Positions 8,822 through 18,772 of a DNA stretch of 64,000 nt are shown here, one piece after another. Position numbers and translations under genes: made by a program. This stretch comes from Rubrivivax sp. (GTDB lineage Bacteria > Pseudomonadota > Gammaproteobacteria > Burkholderiales > Burkholderiaceae_C), in assembly GCA_030653385.1 (NCBI GenBank), contig JAURZM010000026.1, forward strand, positions 62,001 to 126,000. The letters run 5' to 3'. Each line of letters starts with the position of its first letter. The first letter of the stretch is position 1. The notes beneath the pieces were generated by a model. It had not been told where the DNA came from. It made no database searches and saw only the letters and a program-made list of their open reading frames with translations.

Positions 8822-9814
8822 TCAGCCGGCGGGGTGTTGCAGCGGCTTGTCGGGCGCGCTGATCTTCTTCAGCAGACGGTCGATCAGGCTTTCGGGCGTG
8901 ATGCCTTCGGCCAGCGCTTCGTAGCTCAGCACCACGCGGTGGCGCAGCACGTCGGGCACCAGGTCGGTGATGTCCTCGGGCAGCACGTAGCGGCGGCCCC
9001 GCAGCATCGCCAGCGCCTTGCCACCTTCGATGAGGCCGATGGTCGCGCGTGGGCTGGCGCCGTAGGTGATGTACCTGGCCGCGTCGGCCATGTCGTACTT
9101 GGCCGGGCGGCGTGTGGCGCCCACCAGCTTCACGGCGTATTGCATCAGCGCGGGGTCGCAGAAGACGGCCCGGCATTCGCGCTGCAGCGCCGCCAACTGG
9201 AAGGTGTCGGCCACGGCGTTCACATCCACTGGCGTGCCGGTGACCCTTTCGGCAATCACAAACTCTTCTTCTTCGCTGGGGTAGTCCACCAGCACCTTCA
9301 TCATGAAACGGTCCACCTGCGCTTCGGGCAGCGGGTAGGTGCCTTCGGTCTCGATCGGGTTCTGCGTGGCCATCACCACGAAAGGGTCGGGCACCTTGTG
9401 GGTTTCGCCGGCAATCGTGACCTGGCGTTCCTGCATCACTTCGAGCAGCGCACTTTGCACCTTGGCCGGCGCGCGGTTGATTTCGTCGGCCAGCAGCAGG
9501 TTGGCAAACACCGGGCCCAGGCTGGTGCCGAACTCACCGGTCTTCTGGTTGTAGATGCGGGTGCCCACCAGGTCGGCCGGCACCAGGTCGGGTGTGAACT
9601 GGATGCGCTTGAAGCTGCCGCGCACGGTGCGTGCCAGTGTCTTCACGGTCAGTGTCTTGGCCAGGCCCGGCACCCCTTCGACCAGCAAGTGGCCCTGGGC
9701 CAGCATGCCGACCAGCACCCGTTCGAGAAAACGGTCCTGACCGACGACGACGCGCTTCACCTCGTAGAGGATGCGCTCCATCAGCTCGGCGGTGTTCTGT
9801 GCGGGTTCCTGCAT
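8822..9814 (-). CDS. MoxR-family AAA+ ATPase
   Basis: This 330-residue AAA+ ATPase belongs to the MoxR group, chaperone-like motors that act with VWA proteins. Walker A GVPGLAKT lies at residues 47-54, Walker B is LLLADEINRAP, and sensor 1 is ATQNPIE followed by GTYPLPEAQVDRF. The C-terminal lid domain has YGASPRATIGL and DVLRHRVVLSYEA, both characteristic of MoxR. The start MQEPAQNTAELM lies 20 bp downstream of the protease gene stop. The order protease-moxR-DUF58-VWA on one strand with tiny gaps indicates a single operon. Confidence 0.95.
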   Translation of the reverse strand: MQEPAQNTAELMERILYEVKRVVVGQDRFLERVLVGMLAQGHLLVEGVPGLAKTLTVKTLARTVRGSFKRIQFTPDLVPADLVGTRIYNQKTGEFGTSLGPVFANLLLADEINRAPAKVQSALLEVMQERQVTIAGETHKVPDPFVVMATQNPIETEGTYPLPEAQVDRFMMKVLVDYPSEEEEFVIAERVTGTPVDVNAVADTFQLAALQRECRAVFCDPALMQYAVKLVGATRRPAKYDMADAARYITYGASPRATIGLIEGGKALAMLRGRRYVLPEDITDLVPDVLRHRVVLSYEALAEGITPESLIDRLLKKISAPDKPLQHPAG

Positions 9815-9834
9815 GGTGGTGGGTGTCCGTGGGT

Positions 9835-10755
9835 TCAGAAAGGCGGCATGCCGGCGGCGGCCGCGGCGTTTTCGATGGGCACCGCAAAACCGATGCCGAT
9901 GAAGGTGCGCTGCTCGCTGGGGTTCAGGATGGCCGTGACGACGCCGACCACCTGGCCGTCCATCGTGACCAGCGGGCCACCGCTGTTGCCGGGGTTGGCG
10001 GCGGCGTCGAACTGGATCAGGTTGGTGAGTGTCTTTTCGCCTTCGGGGCTGCGGAACTCGCGCTTCAGGCCCGAGACCACACCGTAGCTCACGCTGGGGC
10101 CGATGCCAAACGGGTGGCCGACGGCGATGACGTGGTCGCCCGGCATCAGGTCGCCAGTGGAGCGCATCGTGGCGGCTTCCAGGTCGTCGGGCAGGCTCAG
10201 CGCGCGCAGCACGGCCAGGTCGTTTTCGGGCTGCGCGCCCATCATCACGGCTTCGCTTTCGTGGCCATTCGCAAAACGCACCCGGATCTTCTTGCTGCCC
10301 CAGACGACATGCAGATTGGTCAGGATGGTGCCGTTGTCGATGATCACCACGCCGGTGCCCAGGCTGCGCTCCATGGCCCGTTGCTCGGGGTTGTTTTCGC
10401 CCTTGTCGTCTTCGTCCATCAGGCCAATGACACGCACCACCGACGGCAGGATGGCCTGGTAGGCCTTGGTGGCCTGCGAAGGCAGCGGTTCTTTTTCCAG
10501 CGACTCGCGCACGGCGGCATCGATGTCGTTTTGTGTCACCGGGCGCTGGCCCGGGTGGAAGCGCAGCACGGCCAGCATGGCCAGCGCTGCCAGCAGTGCG
10601 CCCAACAAGGCCCAACTGGCTGGCCCCATGCGTTGCTGCCAAGGGCGCCGTGCAGCGGCCGGCGCGGCTTCTGCATCGGGTGCGGCTGTAGCTGCAGCAG
10701 CCGCTGGTGGCGGTTCGCGACGGGGCGAGCGGCTGTAAAGGGGGGCCTTTTTCAT
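9835..10755 (-). CDS. Membrane-anchored trypsin-like serine protease (S1C, no PDZ)
   Basis: The 306-residue protein has a Pro/Ala-rich cytoplasmic N-terminus (1-45), one transmembrane helix (about 46-65) and a periplasmic chymotrypsin-fold domain. The catalytic triad is visible: His149 in TNLHVV, Asp179 in ENDLAVL and Ser258 in GNSGGPL. It resembles the DegS/DegP protease domain but stops after the domain, so no PDZ domain is present. It is the first gene of the moxR-DUF58-VWA operon, implying an envelope quality-control role; that role is inference. It diverges from tatD across a 101 bp gap which should hold both promoters. Confidence 0.88.
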   Translation of the reverse strand: MKKAPLYSRSPRREPPPAAAAATAAPDAEAAPAAARRPWQQRMGPASWALLGALLAALAMLAVLRFHPGQRPVTQNDIDAAVRESLEKEPLPSQATKAYQAILPSVVRVIGLMDEDDKGENNPEQRAMERSLGTGVVIIDNGTILTNLHVVWGSKKIRVRFANGHESEAVMMGAQPENDLAVLRALSLPDDLEAATMRSTGDLMPGDHVIAVGHPFGIGPSVSYGVVSGLKREFRSPEGEKTLTNLIQFDAAANPGNSGGPLVTMDGQVVGVVTAILNPSEQRTFIGIGFAVPIENAAAAAGMPPF

Positions 10756-10856
10756 TCTCGCGGCGGGCAGTGTGAAAGTACAGTATCACGTTGTGCCCGC
10801 CCTTGCATCTGACGTGCCCTGACCGCCGCTTTCGGGCCCTGCGCCATCATGTGCAC

Positions 10857-11681
10857 ATGTGGATCGACACACACTGCCACCTGGATGCGCCTGAATTCGA
10901 TGCCGACCGCGCAGCCGTGGTGTCGCGGGCGCGTGCTGCGGGTGTGTCGCAGATCGTCTTGCCGGCCGTTGCCGCCGCGCACTTCGATACCGTGCGCGAG
11001 TTGGCCCACACCCACGGCCTGGCCTACGCCCTGGGCCTGCATCCGCTGTGGCTGGCGGACGCAAGCGAAGAAGACCTGGACCAATTGCAGCAGGCGCTGC
11101 AAAGCCATCGCGATGATCCACGCCTGGTGGCGGTGGGCGAAATCGGCCTCGACCATTTCGTGCCCGGGCTCGACCTTGCCCGGCAGCAGCGTTTCTACCG
11201 GGCCCAGCTGAAGCTGGCCCGCGATGCCGGCCTGCCGGTGATCCTGCACGTGCGACGCTCGGCCGACGCGCTGTTGCAGGGTTTGCGGCTCATCGGGGTG
11301 GCCGGTGGCATCGCCCACGCCTTCAATGGCAGCCGGCAGCAGGCCGACCAGTTTCTGGCGCTGGGCTTTTGCCTGGGCTTTGGCGGCACCTTGACTTTCG
11401 ACCGCGCGCTGCAGATCCGCCGCCTGGCGGCCGACCTGCCCGACACCGCGCTGGTGCTGGAAACCGACGCACCCGACATCCCGCCGCACTGGCTGTACCG
11501 CACCGCAGCTGAACGCGGGGTGCAGGCCGGGCAGGGCCGCAATGAACCGGCGGAATTGCCGGCGATTGCGGCCGTGCTGGCTGGGCTGCGCAGGGTTTCG
11601 GTCGAGACGCTGGCGCAGCAGACCAACAGCAATGCGCAGCTTGTTCTGCCGCGACTCGCAGCGCTGGCATGTGGGCGATGA
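10857..11681 (+). CDS. TatD family metal-dependent deoxyribonuclease
   Basis: This 274-residue TIM-barrel hydrolase starts with MWIDTHCHLD, whose His-x-His pair binds metal. Other metal ligands are in VGEIGLDHF (Glu), ILHVRRS (His), HAFNGS (His) and LETDAPD (Asp). This is the TatD/YcfH-type nuclease family, acting on DNA ends in repair. ATG at 10857 is taken as start since it gives the canonical N-terminus. The next gene starts inside its stop codon, so the pair is translationally coupled; both relate to DNA repair. Confidence 0.92.
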   Translation: MWIDTHCHLDAPEFDADRAAVVSRARAAGVSQIVLPAVAAAHFDTVRELAHTHGLAYALGLHPLWLADASEEDLDQLQQALQSHRDDPRLVAVGEIGLDHFVPGLDLARQQRFYRAQLKLARDAGLPVILHVRRSADALLQGLRLIGVAGGIAHAFNGSRQQADQFLALGFCLGFGGTLTFDRALQIRRLAADLPDTALVLETDAPDIPPHWLYRTAAERGVQAGQGRNEPAELPAIAAVLAGLRRVSVETLAQQTNSNAQLVLPRLAALACGR

Positions 11682-12199
11682 GTGCGGCCCCCATCGACGC
11701 GCATGCGGACCGCCTGCAGGGCCTGCCACCCGCGATCTCGCGCGATTGCCGGCTGCTCATCCTGGGCAGCTTTCCCGGCGTGGCGTCGCTGCTGGCGCAG
11801 CAGTACTACGGCCACCCGCGCAACCAGTTCTGGCCGCTGCTGGGCGCCATCTGGGGGCTGGACCTTCTGGCCTTGCCCTACCCCCAGCGCCTGCACGAGG
11901 TGCAAAGCCGCGGCCTGGGTCTGTGGGACGTCTACGCCAGTTGCCAGCGCCAGGGCAGCCTGGACAGCGCGATCCTGGCGCCGGCGCTCAACCCGCTCGA
12001 CACGCTGCGGCATCGGGCGCCGGGCCTTCAGCTGGTGGCTCACAACGGCGGCGAGTCGGCCCGGGTGATGCACGCGATGCGGGCGTTGGGCCTGCCGGTG
12101 GTGAAGCTGCCTTCGTCCAGCCCGGCCAACGCCAGCTGGTCCTTCGACCGCAAGCTGGCCGCCTGGCGGGCAGCCTTCGAACAAGCCGGACTGTGTTGA
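11678..12199 (+). CDS. Hypoxanthine/uracil-DNA glycosylase family protein
   Basis: This 173-residue protein belongs to the uracil-DNA glycosylase superfamily, closest in pattern to DNA-deoxyinosine (hypoxanthine) glycosylases. It shows LLILGSFPGVASLLAQQYY, HPRNQFWPLLG, GLGLWDVYASCQRQGSLD and the late loop LPSSSPANAS. The reaction would be removal of deaminated bases from DNA. I chose the ATG that overlaps the tatD stop by 4 bp (ATGA); an ATG nine bases upstream (11669) is also possible. Substrate preference cannot be fixed from sequence. Confidence 0.85.
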   Translation: MSAAPIDAHADRLQGLPPAISRDCRLLILGSFPGVASLLAQQYYGHPRNQFWPLLGAIWGLDLLALPYPQRLHEVQSRGLGLWDVYASCQRQGSLDSAILAPALNPLDTLRHRAPGLQLVAHNGGESARVMHAMRALGLPVVKLPSSSPANASWSFDRKLAAWRAAFEQAGLC

Positions 12200-12203
12200 C
12201 ACG

Positions 12204-13030
12204 ATGAGCCGAACCCCGACCCGACCCTCCACCCGACCCCCAACCCCAACCGCGGCCCGTGTGCCCATCGACCTGCCCGAGGTCACTTTGTCCGAAGAGG
12301 ACGGCGTGCGCTACCTGCACCTGGGCACCATCTGGATCCAGGGTGGCATGCGCATCAAGCAGCCGCAGGTGGTGGAGATCGACTACGTGCAGCGCATGCT
12401 GGCCAGCCTGCTGTGGTTGCCCACGTCCACGCTGGGCGAAGGGCAGGCGGTGCAACTGGGCCTGGGTGCCGGCGCGATCACCCGTTTCACCGCCAAGCAG
12501 CTGAAGATGAGCACCACGGTGGTCGAGATCAACCCGCAGGTCATCACGCTCAACGCCGCCTGGTTCCACCTGCCCGAACAGGTGGAGGTGGTGCGGGGCG
12601 ACGCCGCCGACTGGCTGCGCCAGGCCGAGTTGGGAAGCGTGCGTTTGCTGCACGTGGACCTGTACGACCACGAGGCCGCCGCGCCGGTGCTGGACGACGT
12701 GGACTTCTACAGCGCCTGCCACGCGGTGCTGGAAGAAGGCGGGCTGATGAGCGTCAATTTGTTCGGCCGCCACGCCAGCTTCCATGACAGCATTGCCCGC
12801 ATCGCTGCCGCTTTTGGCAAAGACCCAGTCTGGAGCCTGCGCCCCACGCGCGAGGGCAACACCGTGGTCGTCGCCGGGCGCGGTGTGGTGGTGCCGTCGC
12901 GCGAAGAACTGAACCAGCGTGCCGCTGCCATCGAACAGCGCTTCGGCCACCTGAACCTGCCGGCGCGCAAGTGGCTGCGCATGGTGCGGCCTTACCTACC
13001 GGGCGCAGACGTGCCCCGCTCGCCGAACCC

Positions 13031-13034
<4 letters not shown>
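12204..13034 (+). CDS. Spermidine-synthase-like SAM-fold protein
   Basis: This 276-residue protein has a class I methyltransferase / polyamine aminopropyltransferase-like fold. The nucleotide pocket is at LGLGAGAITRF with the acidic strand end TTVVEINPQVI, and the second acidic motif is VRGDAADWLRQ followed by LLHVDLYDHEA. The canonical GGGDG of SpeE is replaced by GLGAG, so it is probably not a true spermidine synthase. The N-terminus is a short Arg/Pro/Thr-rich stretch encoded by CCCGAC-like simple repeats. It overlaps the following ATPase gene by 4 bp. Substrate is unknown. Confidence 0.75.
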
Positions 13035-14872
<1,838 letters not shown>

Positions 14873-15007
14873 AACCGCGGGCCGGTGCCGTGCATGCCAC
14901 GGCAGAAGCCCGTCGTGGTCTTTTTGCCTTACGTGGAAACCACACCGGTCGTTTGGAGGTGTCTACCTAGAATGCCCGCTGCCCGAGGGCTTCGGAGGAG
15001 ACACAGC

Positions 15008-15469
15008 TTGAAGATCAAGAGCGAGAAGGACTTCTGGTCCGGACTCATGTTCATCGCCGTCGGCGTGGGCTTTGCCTGGGGAGCGTTGAACTACAGCTTC
15101 GGCACCTCGGCGCGACCCGGCCCGGCTTATTTTCCCTTTGGCCTGGGCGTCTTGCAGGCCGTGTTGGGCGCCTTCCTGGTCTTCAAGGCGCTGACTTTCG
15201 AAGTGGAAGGGGGCGACCCCATCGGCCCGTGGCCCGTGAAGAAGGCCGCCATCATCCTGGGTGCTGTCGTCATCTTCGGCCTGGCGCTGCCCAGGCTCGG
15301 CATGGCGATTTCGCTGCCTCTGCTCATCGGCATCGGCAGCCTGGCCAGTGGCGAATTCCGCTGGAAAGAGGTGCTGGCCAACAGCATCATCCTGACAGTG
15401 GGCTCGTGGGCCATCTTCATCAAGGGCCTGGGGCTGACGCTGCCACTGTGGCCTGTTTTCCTGGGCTGA
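15008..15469 (+). CDS. tctB: Tripartite tricarboxylate transporter small subunit TctB
   Basis: This 153-residue membrane protein with four predicted helices is the small permease subunit of a TTT-family (TctABC) carboxylate importer. A TTG start at 15008 is chosen because GGAGGAG at 14994-15000 lies 7 bp upstream and the product begins KIKSEKDFWSGL, typical of TctB; the frame is open further upstream but with no RBS. Family features are SARPGPAYFPFGLG and GWAIFIKGLGLTLPLWP-like C-terminal sequence. tctA follows after 13 bp. No periplasmic TctC/Bug receptor is in the window. Confidence 0.9.
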   Translation: MKIKSEKDFWSGLMFIAVGVGFAWGALNYSFGTSARPGPAYFPFGLGVLQAVLGAFLVFKALTFEVEGGDPIGPWPVKKAAIILGAVVIFGLALPRLGMAISLPLLIGIGSLASGEFRWKEVLANSIILTVGSWAIFIKGLGLTLPLWPVFLG

Positions 15470-15482
15470 GCCGGAGAACCAC

Positions 15483-16997
15483 ATGGAACTTCTCGACAAC
15501 CTCGCGCTCGGCTTCGGCGTTGCCTTCACCTTCCAGAACCTGCTGTACGCCTTTGGCGGTGCGCTGCTGGGCACCTTGATCGGCGTCTTGCCCGGCCTGG
15601 GCCCGGTGGCCACCATCGCGATGTTGCTGCCCAGCATCTACGCATTGGACGCCACGCCCGCACTCATCATGTTGGCCGGTATCTACTATGGTGCGCAGTA
15701 CGGTGGCAGCACCACCGCCATCCTGATCAACGTGCCGGGTGAATCGGCGTCGGTGGTCACGGCCATCGACGGCTATGCCATGGCCCGCAAGGGCAGGGCG
15801 GGGCCCGCCCTGGCGGCGGCTGGGTTGGGCAGTTTCTTTGCCGGCTGCGTGGCCACGCTCATCGTCGCGGCCTTTGCGCCGCCGCTGACCGAGGTGGCCT
15901 TCAAGTTTGGCCCGGCCGAGTACTTCAGCCTGATGGTGCTGGGCCTCATCGGCGCCGTGGTGCTGGCATCGGGTTCGCTGGTGAAAGCCATCGCGATGAT
16001 CCTGCTGGGCCTGCTGCTGGGCCAGATCAACACCGACGTCATCTCGGGTGTGCCGCGCTACAGCTTCGACATCCCCGAACTGACCGACGGCATCGGTTTC
16101 GTGGCCATTGCCATGGGGGTGTTCGGCTTTGGCGAAATCATCGCCAACCTGGCACGGCCCGAAGAACAGCGCGAGGTCTTCACCAAGGACGTGAAGGGCC
16201 TGTGGCCCACCAAGCAGGACTTCAAGGACGCCTTCCCGGCCGTGCTGCGTGGCACCGCCCTGGGTTCGGTGCTGGGCATCCTGCCCGGTGGCGGCGCGCT
16301 GCTGGCTTCGTTTGCGGCTTACACGCTGGAAAAGAAGAGCCGCGGTCGCGTCGGTGAAGTGCCCTTCGGCCAGGGCAATATCCGTGGTGTGGCCGGCCCC
16401 GAAAGTGCCAACAACGCCGGTGCGCAGACCAGCTTCATCCCGATGCTGACGCTGGGCATCCCGCCCAACGCCGTGATGGCGCTGATGGTGGGTGCGATGA
16501 CCATCAAGGGCATCCAGCCCGGCCCGCAGGTGATGACCAGCAACCCGGAACTGTTCTGGGGTCTGATCGCCAGCATGTGGGTCGGCAACGCGATGTTGAT
16601 CATCCTGAACCTGCCGCTCATCGGCATCTGGATCAAGCTGCTGACGGTGCCCTACCGCTTCCTGTACCCGGCCATCCTGGTGTTCTGCAGCATCGGCCTG
16701 TACACGCTGAACAACAACAACTTCGATGTCTTCATGGCGGCGGCCTTCGGTGTGGTGGGGGTGCTCTTCTACAAGCTGGGCTGCGAGCCGGCACCGCTGC
16801 TGCTGGGTTTCATCCTGGGGCCGATGATGGAAGAGAACCTGCGCCGCGCGCTGTTGCTCTCACGCGGTGACTGGACGACCTTCATGACACGGCCGCTGTC
16901 GGCCGGCCTCTTGATCGCTGCGGCGCTGATGATCGTGGTGGTGATGATGCCGAGCATCAAGAACAAGCGGGCCGAAGCCTTCCAAGACGCGGATTGA
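15483..16997 (+). CDS. tctA: Tripartite tricarboxylate transporter large permease TctA
   Basis: This 504-residue polytopic membrane protein is the transport subunit of a TTT-family importer for citrate-like or other carboxylates. Characteristic stretches are GTLIGVLPGLGPVATIAMLLP near the start, the related second-half repeat GSVLGILPGGGALLASF, and NNAGAQTSFIPMLTLGIPPN. Length is standard for TctA. The RBS GGAG precedes the ATG. It forms an operon with tctB and is closed by a strong intrinsic terminator at 17013. Substrate cannot be read from the permease; TTT receptors (TctC/Bug) set specificity and may be encoded elsewhere. Confidence 0.95.
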   Translation: MELLDNLALGFGVAFTFQNLLYAFGGALLGTLIGVLPGLGPVATIAMLLPSIYALDATPALIMLAGIYYGAQYGGSTTAILINVPGESASVVTAIDGYAMARKGRAGPALAAAGLGSFFAGCVATLIVAAFAPPLTEVAFKFGPAEYFSLMVLGLIGAVVLASGSLVKAIAMILLGLLLGQINTDVISGVPRYSFDIPELTDGIGFVAIAMGVFGFGEIIANLARPEEQREVFTKDVKGLWPTKQDFKDAFPAVLRGTALGSVLGILPGGGALLASFAAYTLEKKSRGRVGEVPFGQGNIRGVAGPESANNAGAQTSFIPMLTLGIPPNAVMALMVGAMTIKGIQPGPQVMTSNPELFWGLIASMWVGNAMLIILNLPLIGIWIKLLTVPYRFLYPAILVFCSIGLYTLNNNNFDVFMAAAFGVVGVLFYKLGCEPAPLLLGFILGPMMEENLRRALLLSRGDWTTFMTRPLSAGLLIAAALMIVVVMMPSIKNKRAEAFQDAD

Positions 16998-17012
16998 AAG
17001 ACGCGGTCAATG

Positions 17013-17043
17013 ACGAGGGCCCTGCGGGGCCCTCGTCTCTTTT
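17013..17043 (+). terminator. Intrinsic terminator after tctBA
   Basis: A perfect 10-bp inverted repeat, ACGAGGGCCC and GGGCCCTCGT, with loop TGCG is followed by CTCTTTT. It sits 15 bp after the tctA stop and before the MFS gene, so it ends the tctBA transcript. Confidence 0.9.
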
Positions 17044-17060
17044 GCATTAGCCTTGTCCGC

Positions 17061-18662
17061 ATGCCGACTCCCATTGCGCTTGCGCCGCTGAAGCAACCCG
17101 TCTTCCGCGGCCTGTGGCTGGCCTGGCTGGCGGCCAACATGACGATGTGGATGAACGATGTCGCGGCCGCCTGGCTGATGACCTCGCTGACCACCAGCCC
17201 GGTGATGGTGGCGCTGGTGCAGACGGCATCCACGCTGCCGGTGTTCCTGCTGGGCCTGCCCAGCGGCGCCCTGGCCGACATCCTGGACCGCCGGCGCTAC
17301 TTTGCAGCCACGCAGCTGTGGGTGAGCGTGAACGCGCTGATCCTGGCCGGGCTGTCGCTCAGTGGCCACCTGACCGCGGAACTGCTGTTGCTGCTGACCT
17401 TCAGCAACGGCATCGGCCTGGCGCTGCGCTGGCCGGTGTTTGCCGCCATCGTGCCGCAGGTCGTGACACGCCCCGAACTGCCGGTGGCGCTGGCGCTAAA
17501 CGGCATTGCGATGAACCTGTCGCGGGTCATCGGCCCGGTGCTGGCCGGCGCAATGCTGGCGGCCTTCAGCGCCGCGGCAGTGTTCGTGCTGAACACCGTG
17601 CTGGCGGCGGTGGCTTTTGTGTTGATCCTGCGCTGGAAAAGCACGCCCCGCGCCAGCGCTTTGCCGGGTGAACGTTTCCTGGGCGCCATGCGCACGGGCC
17701 TGAACTTCGCGATGCAGTCGCCGCGGCTCAAGGTGGTGCTGCTGCGCATCTTCCTGTTCTTCCTGCAGAGCACGGCGCTGGTGGCGCTGTTGCCGCTGGT
17801 GGCACGTGGGCTGCATGGTGGCGGTGCCGGCACCTTCACGGTGATGTTGTCCTGCCTGGGCGCGGGGGCCGTCGTCGCGGCGCTGCTGTTTCCGCGCTGG
17901 CGAGCGCGTTACAACCGCGACCAGTTCGTGTTGATCGGCACCGTGGTGCATGCCTTGCTGTCGTGCCTGATCGTCAGCGTGCCTGAACTGTGGGTGGCGC
18001 TGCCGGCCATGGTGCTGGTGGGCATGGCCTGGATTTCGGTGGCCAATTCGCTGGTCATCGCCGCACAGATGGCCATGCCCGACTGGGTGCGCGCCCGGGG
18101 CATGTCGATCTACCAGATGGCGCTGATGGGCGGCGCCGCCGCGGGCTCTCTGCTGTGGGGGCAGGTGGCGGTGTGGCTGGGTGTCAACGGCTCGGTGATC
18201 GCTGCAGCAGCCTTTGGCGTGCTGGCGATGCTGCTCACGCGCAAGCAGAGCGTGGAAGGGGGCGCCGACATCGACTTCTCGCCCGTGCCGCCGCGTGACG
18301 CGCCGCAACCGTCCACCGCCGTGGGCCCCGACGAAGGCCCGGTGATGGTCACGCTCACCTACCAGATCGACCCTGCGCGCAGCGCCGAGTTTGCCGAGGT
18401 CATGCAGCGCACACGCCGCGCCCGCCTGCGTCAGGGTGCGCTGAGCTGGGGCCTGTTCCGCGACGTGGCCGTGCCGGGGCGCTACATCGAGTACTTCGTC
18501 GACGAAAACTGGCTCGAACACCAGCGCCGGCTCGAACGTTTCAGCGCCTTCGACGCCGGCCTTCGCGAACAGCGCATGGCCTTCCACCTGGGACCGGAGC
18601 CACCCGAGTTGCGCCGCTACGTGGCCGACGAACACGCGGCGCCCACCGGGCCCCCGCTGTAG
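17061..18662 (+). CDS. MFS exporter of the EntS/DUF894 type with C-terminal ferredoxin-like domain
   Basis: This 533-residue major facilitator has 10-12 predicted helices over residues 1-395; the inter-helix motif GLPSGALADILDRRRY matches the MFS loop 2-3 signature. A C-terminal soluble domain (about 430-533) begins VMVTLTYQIDPARSAEF and contains a dimeric alpha/beta-barrel-like pattern common in MFS_3 proteins. The start MPTPIALAPLK is selected because the N-terminus is family-like and it lies after the terminator; the open frame upstream runs through the hairpin. Substrate unknown; the closest known group exports siderophores or drugs. Confidence 0.85.
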   Translation: MPTPIALAPLKQPVFRGLWLAWLAANMTMWMNDVAAAWLMTSLTTSPVMVALVQTASTLPVFLLGLPSGALADILDRRRYFAATQLWVSVNALILAGLSLSGHLTAELLLLLTFSNGIGLALRWPVFAAIVPQVVTRPELPVALALNGIAMNLSRVIGPVLAGAMLAAFSAAAVFVLNTVLAAVAFVLILRWKSTPRASALPGERFLGAMRTGLNFAMQSPRLKVVLLRIFLFFLQSTALVALLPLVARGLHGGGAGTFTVMLSCLGAGAVVAALLFPRWRARYNRDQFVLIGTVVHALLSCLIVSVPELWVALPAMVLVGMAWISVANSLVIAAQMAMPDWVRARGMSIYQMALMGGAAAGSLLWGQVAVWLGVNGSVIAAAAFGVLAMLLTRKQSVEGGADIDFSPVPPRDAPQPSTAVGPDEGPVMVTLTYQIDPARSAEFAEVMQRTRRARLRQGALSWGLFRDVAVPGRYIEYFVDENWLEHQRRLERFSAFDAGLREQRMAFHLGPEPPELRRYVADEHAAPTGPPL

Positions 18663-18772
18663 TCCGCTGCAGGCCACATTGGGCCGAAACGGTCGAGTTG
18701 GACCGCGCACAATCTGGCGAAAACGCTTCTCCCCTTCCTCTGCCCCTTTTTTCCACCGAAAGAGCCTGTCGC

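Noticed and set aside
8834..10087. Plus-strand open frame of 417 codons over moxR and the protease
   Set aside because: Antisense shadow of well-supported minus-strand genes.
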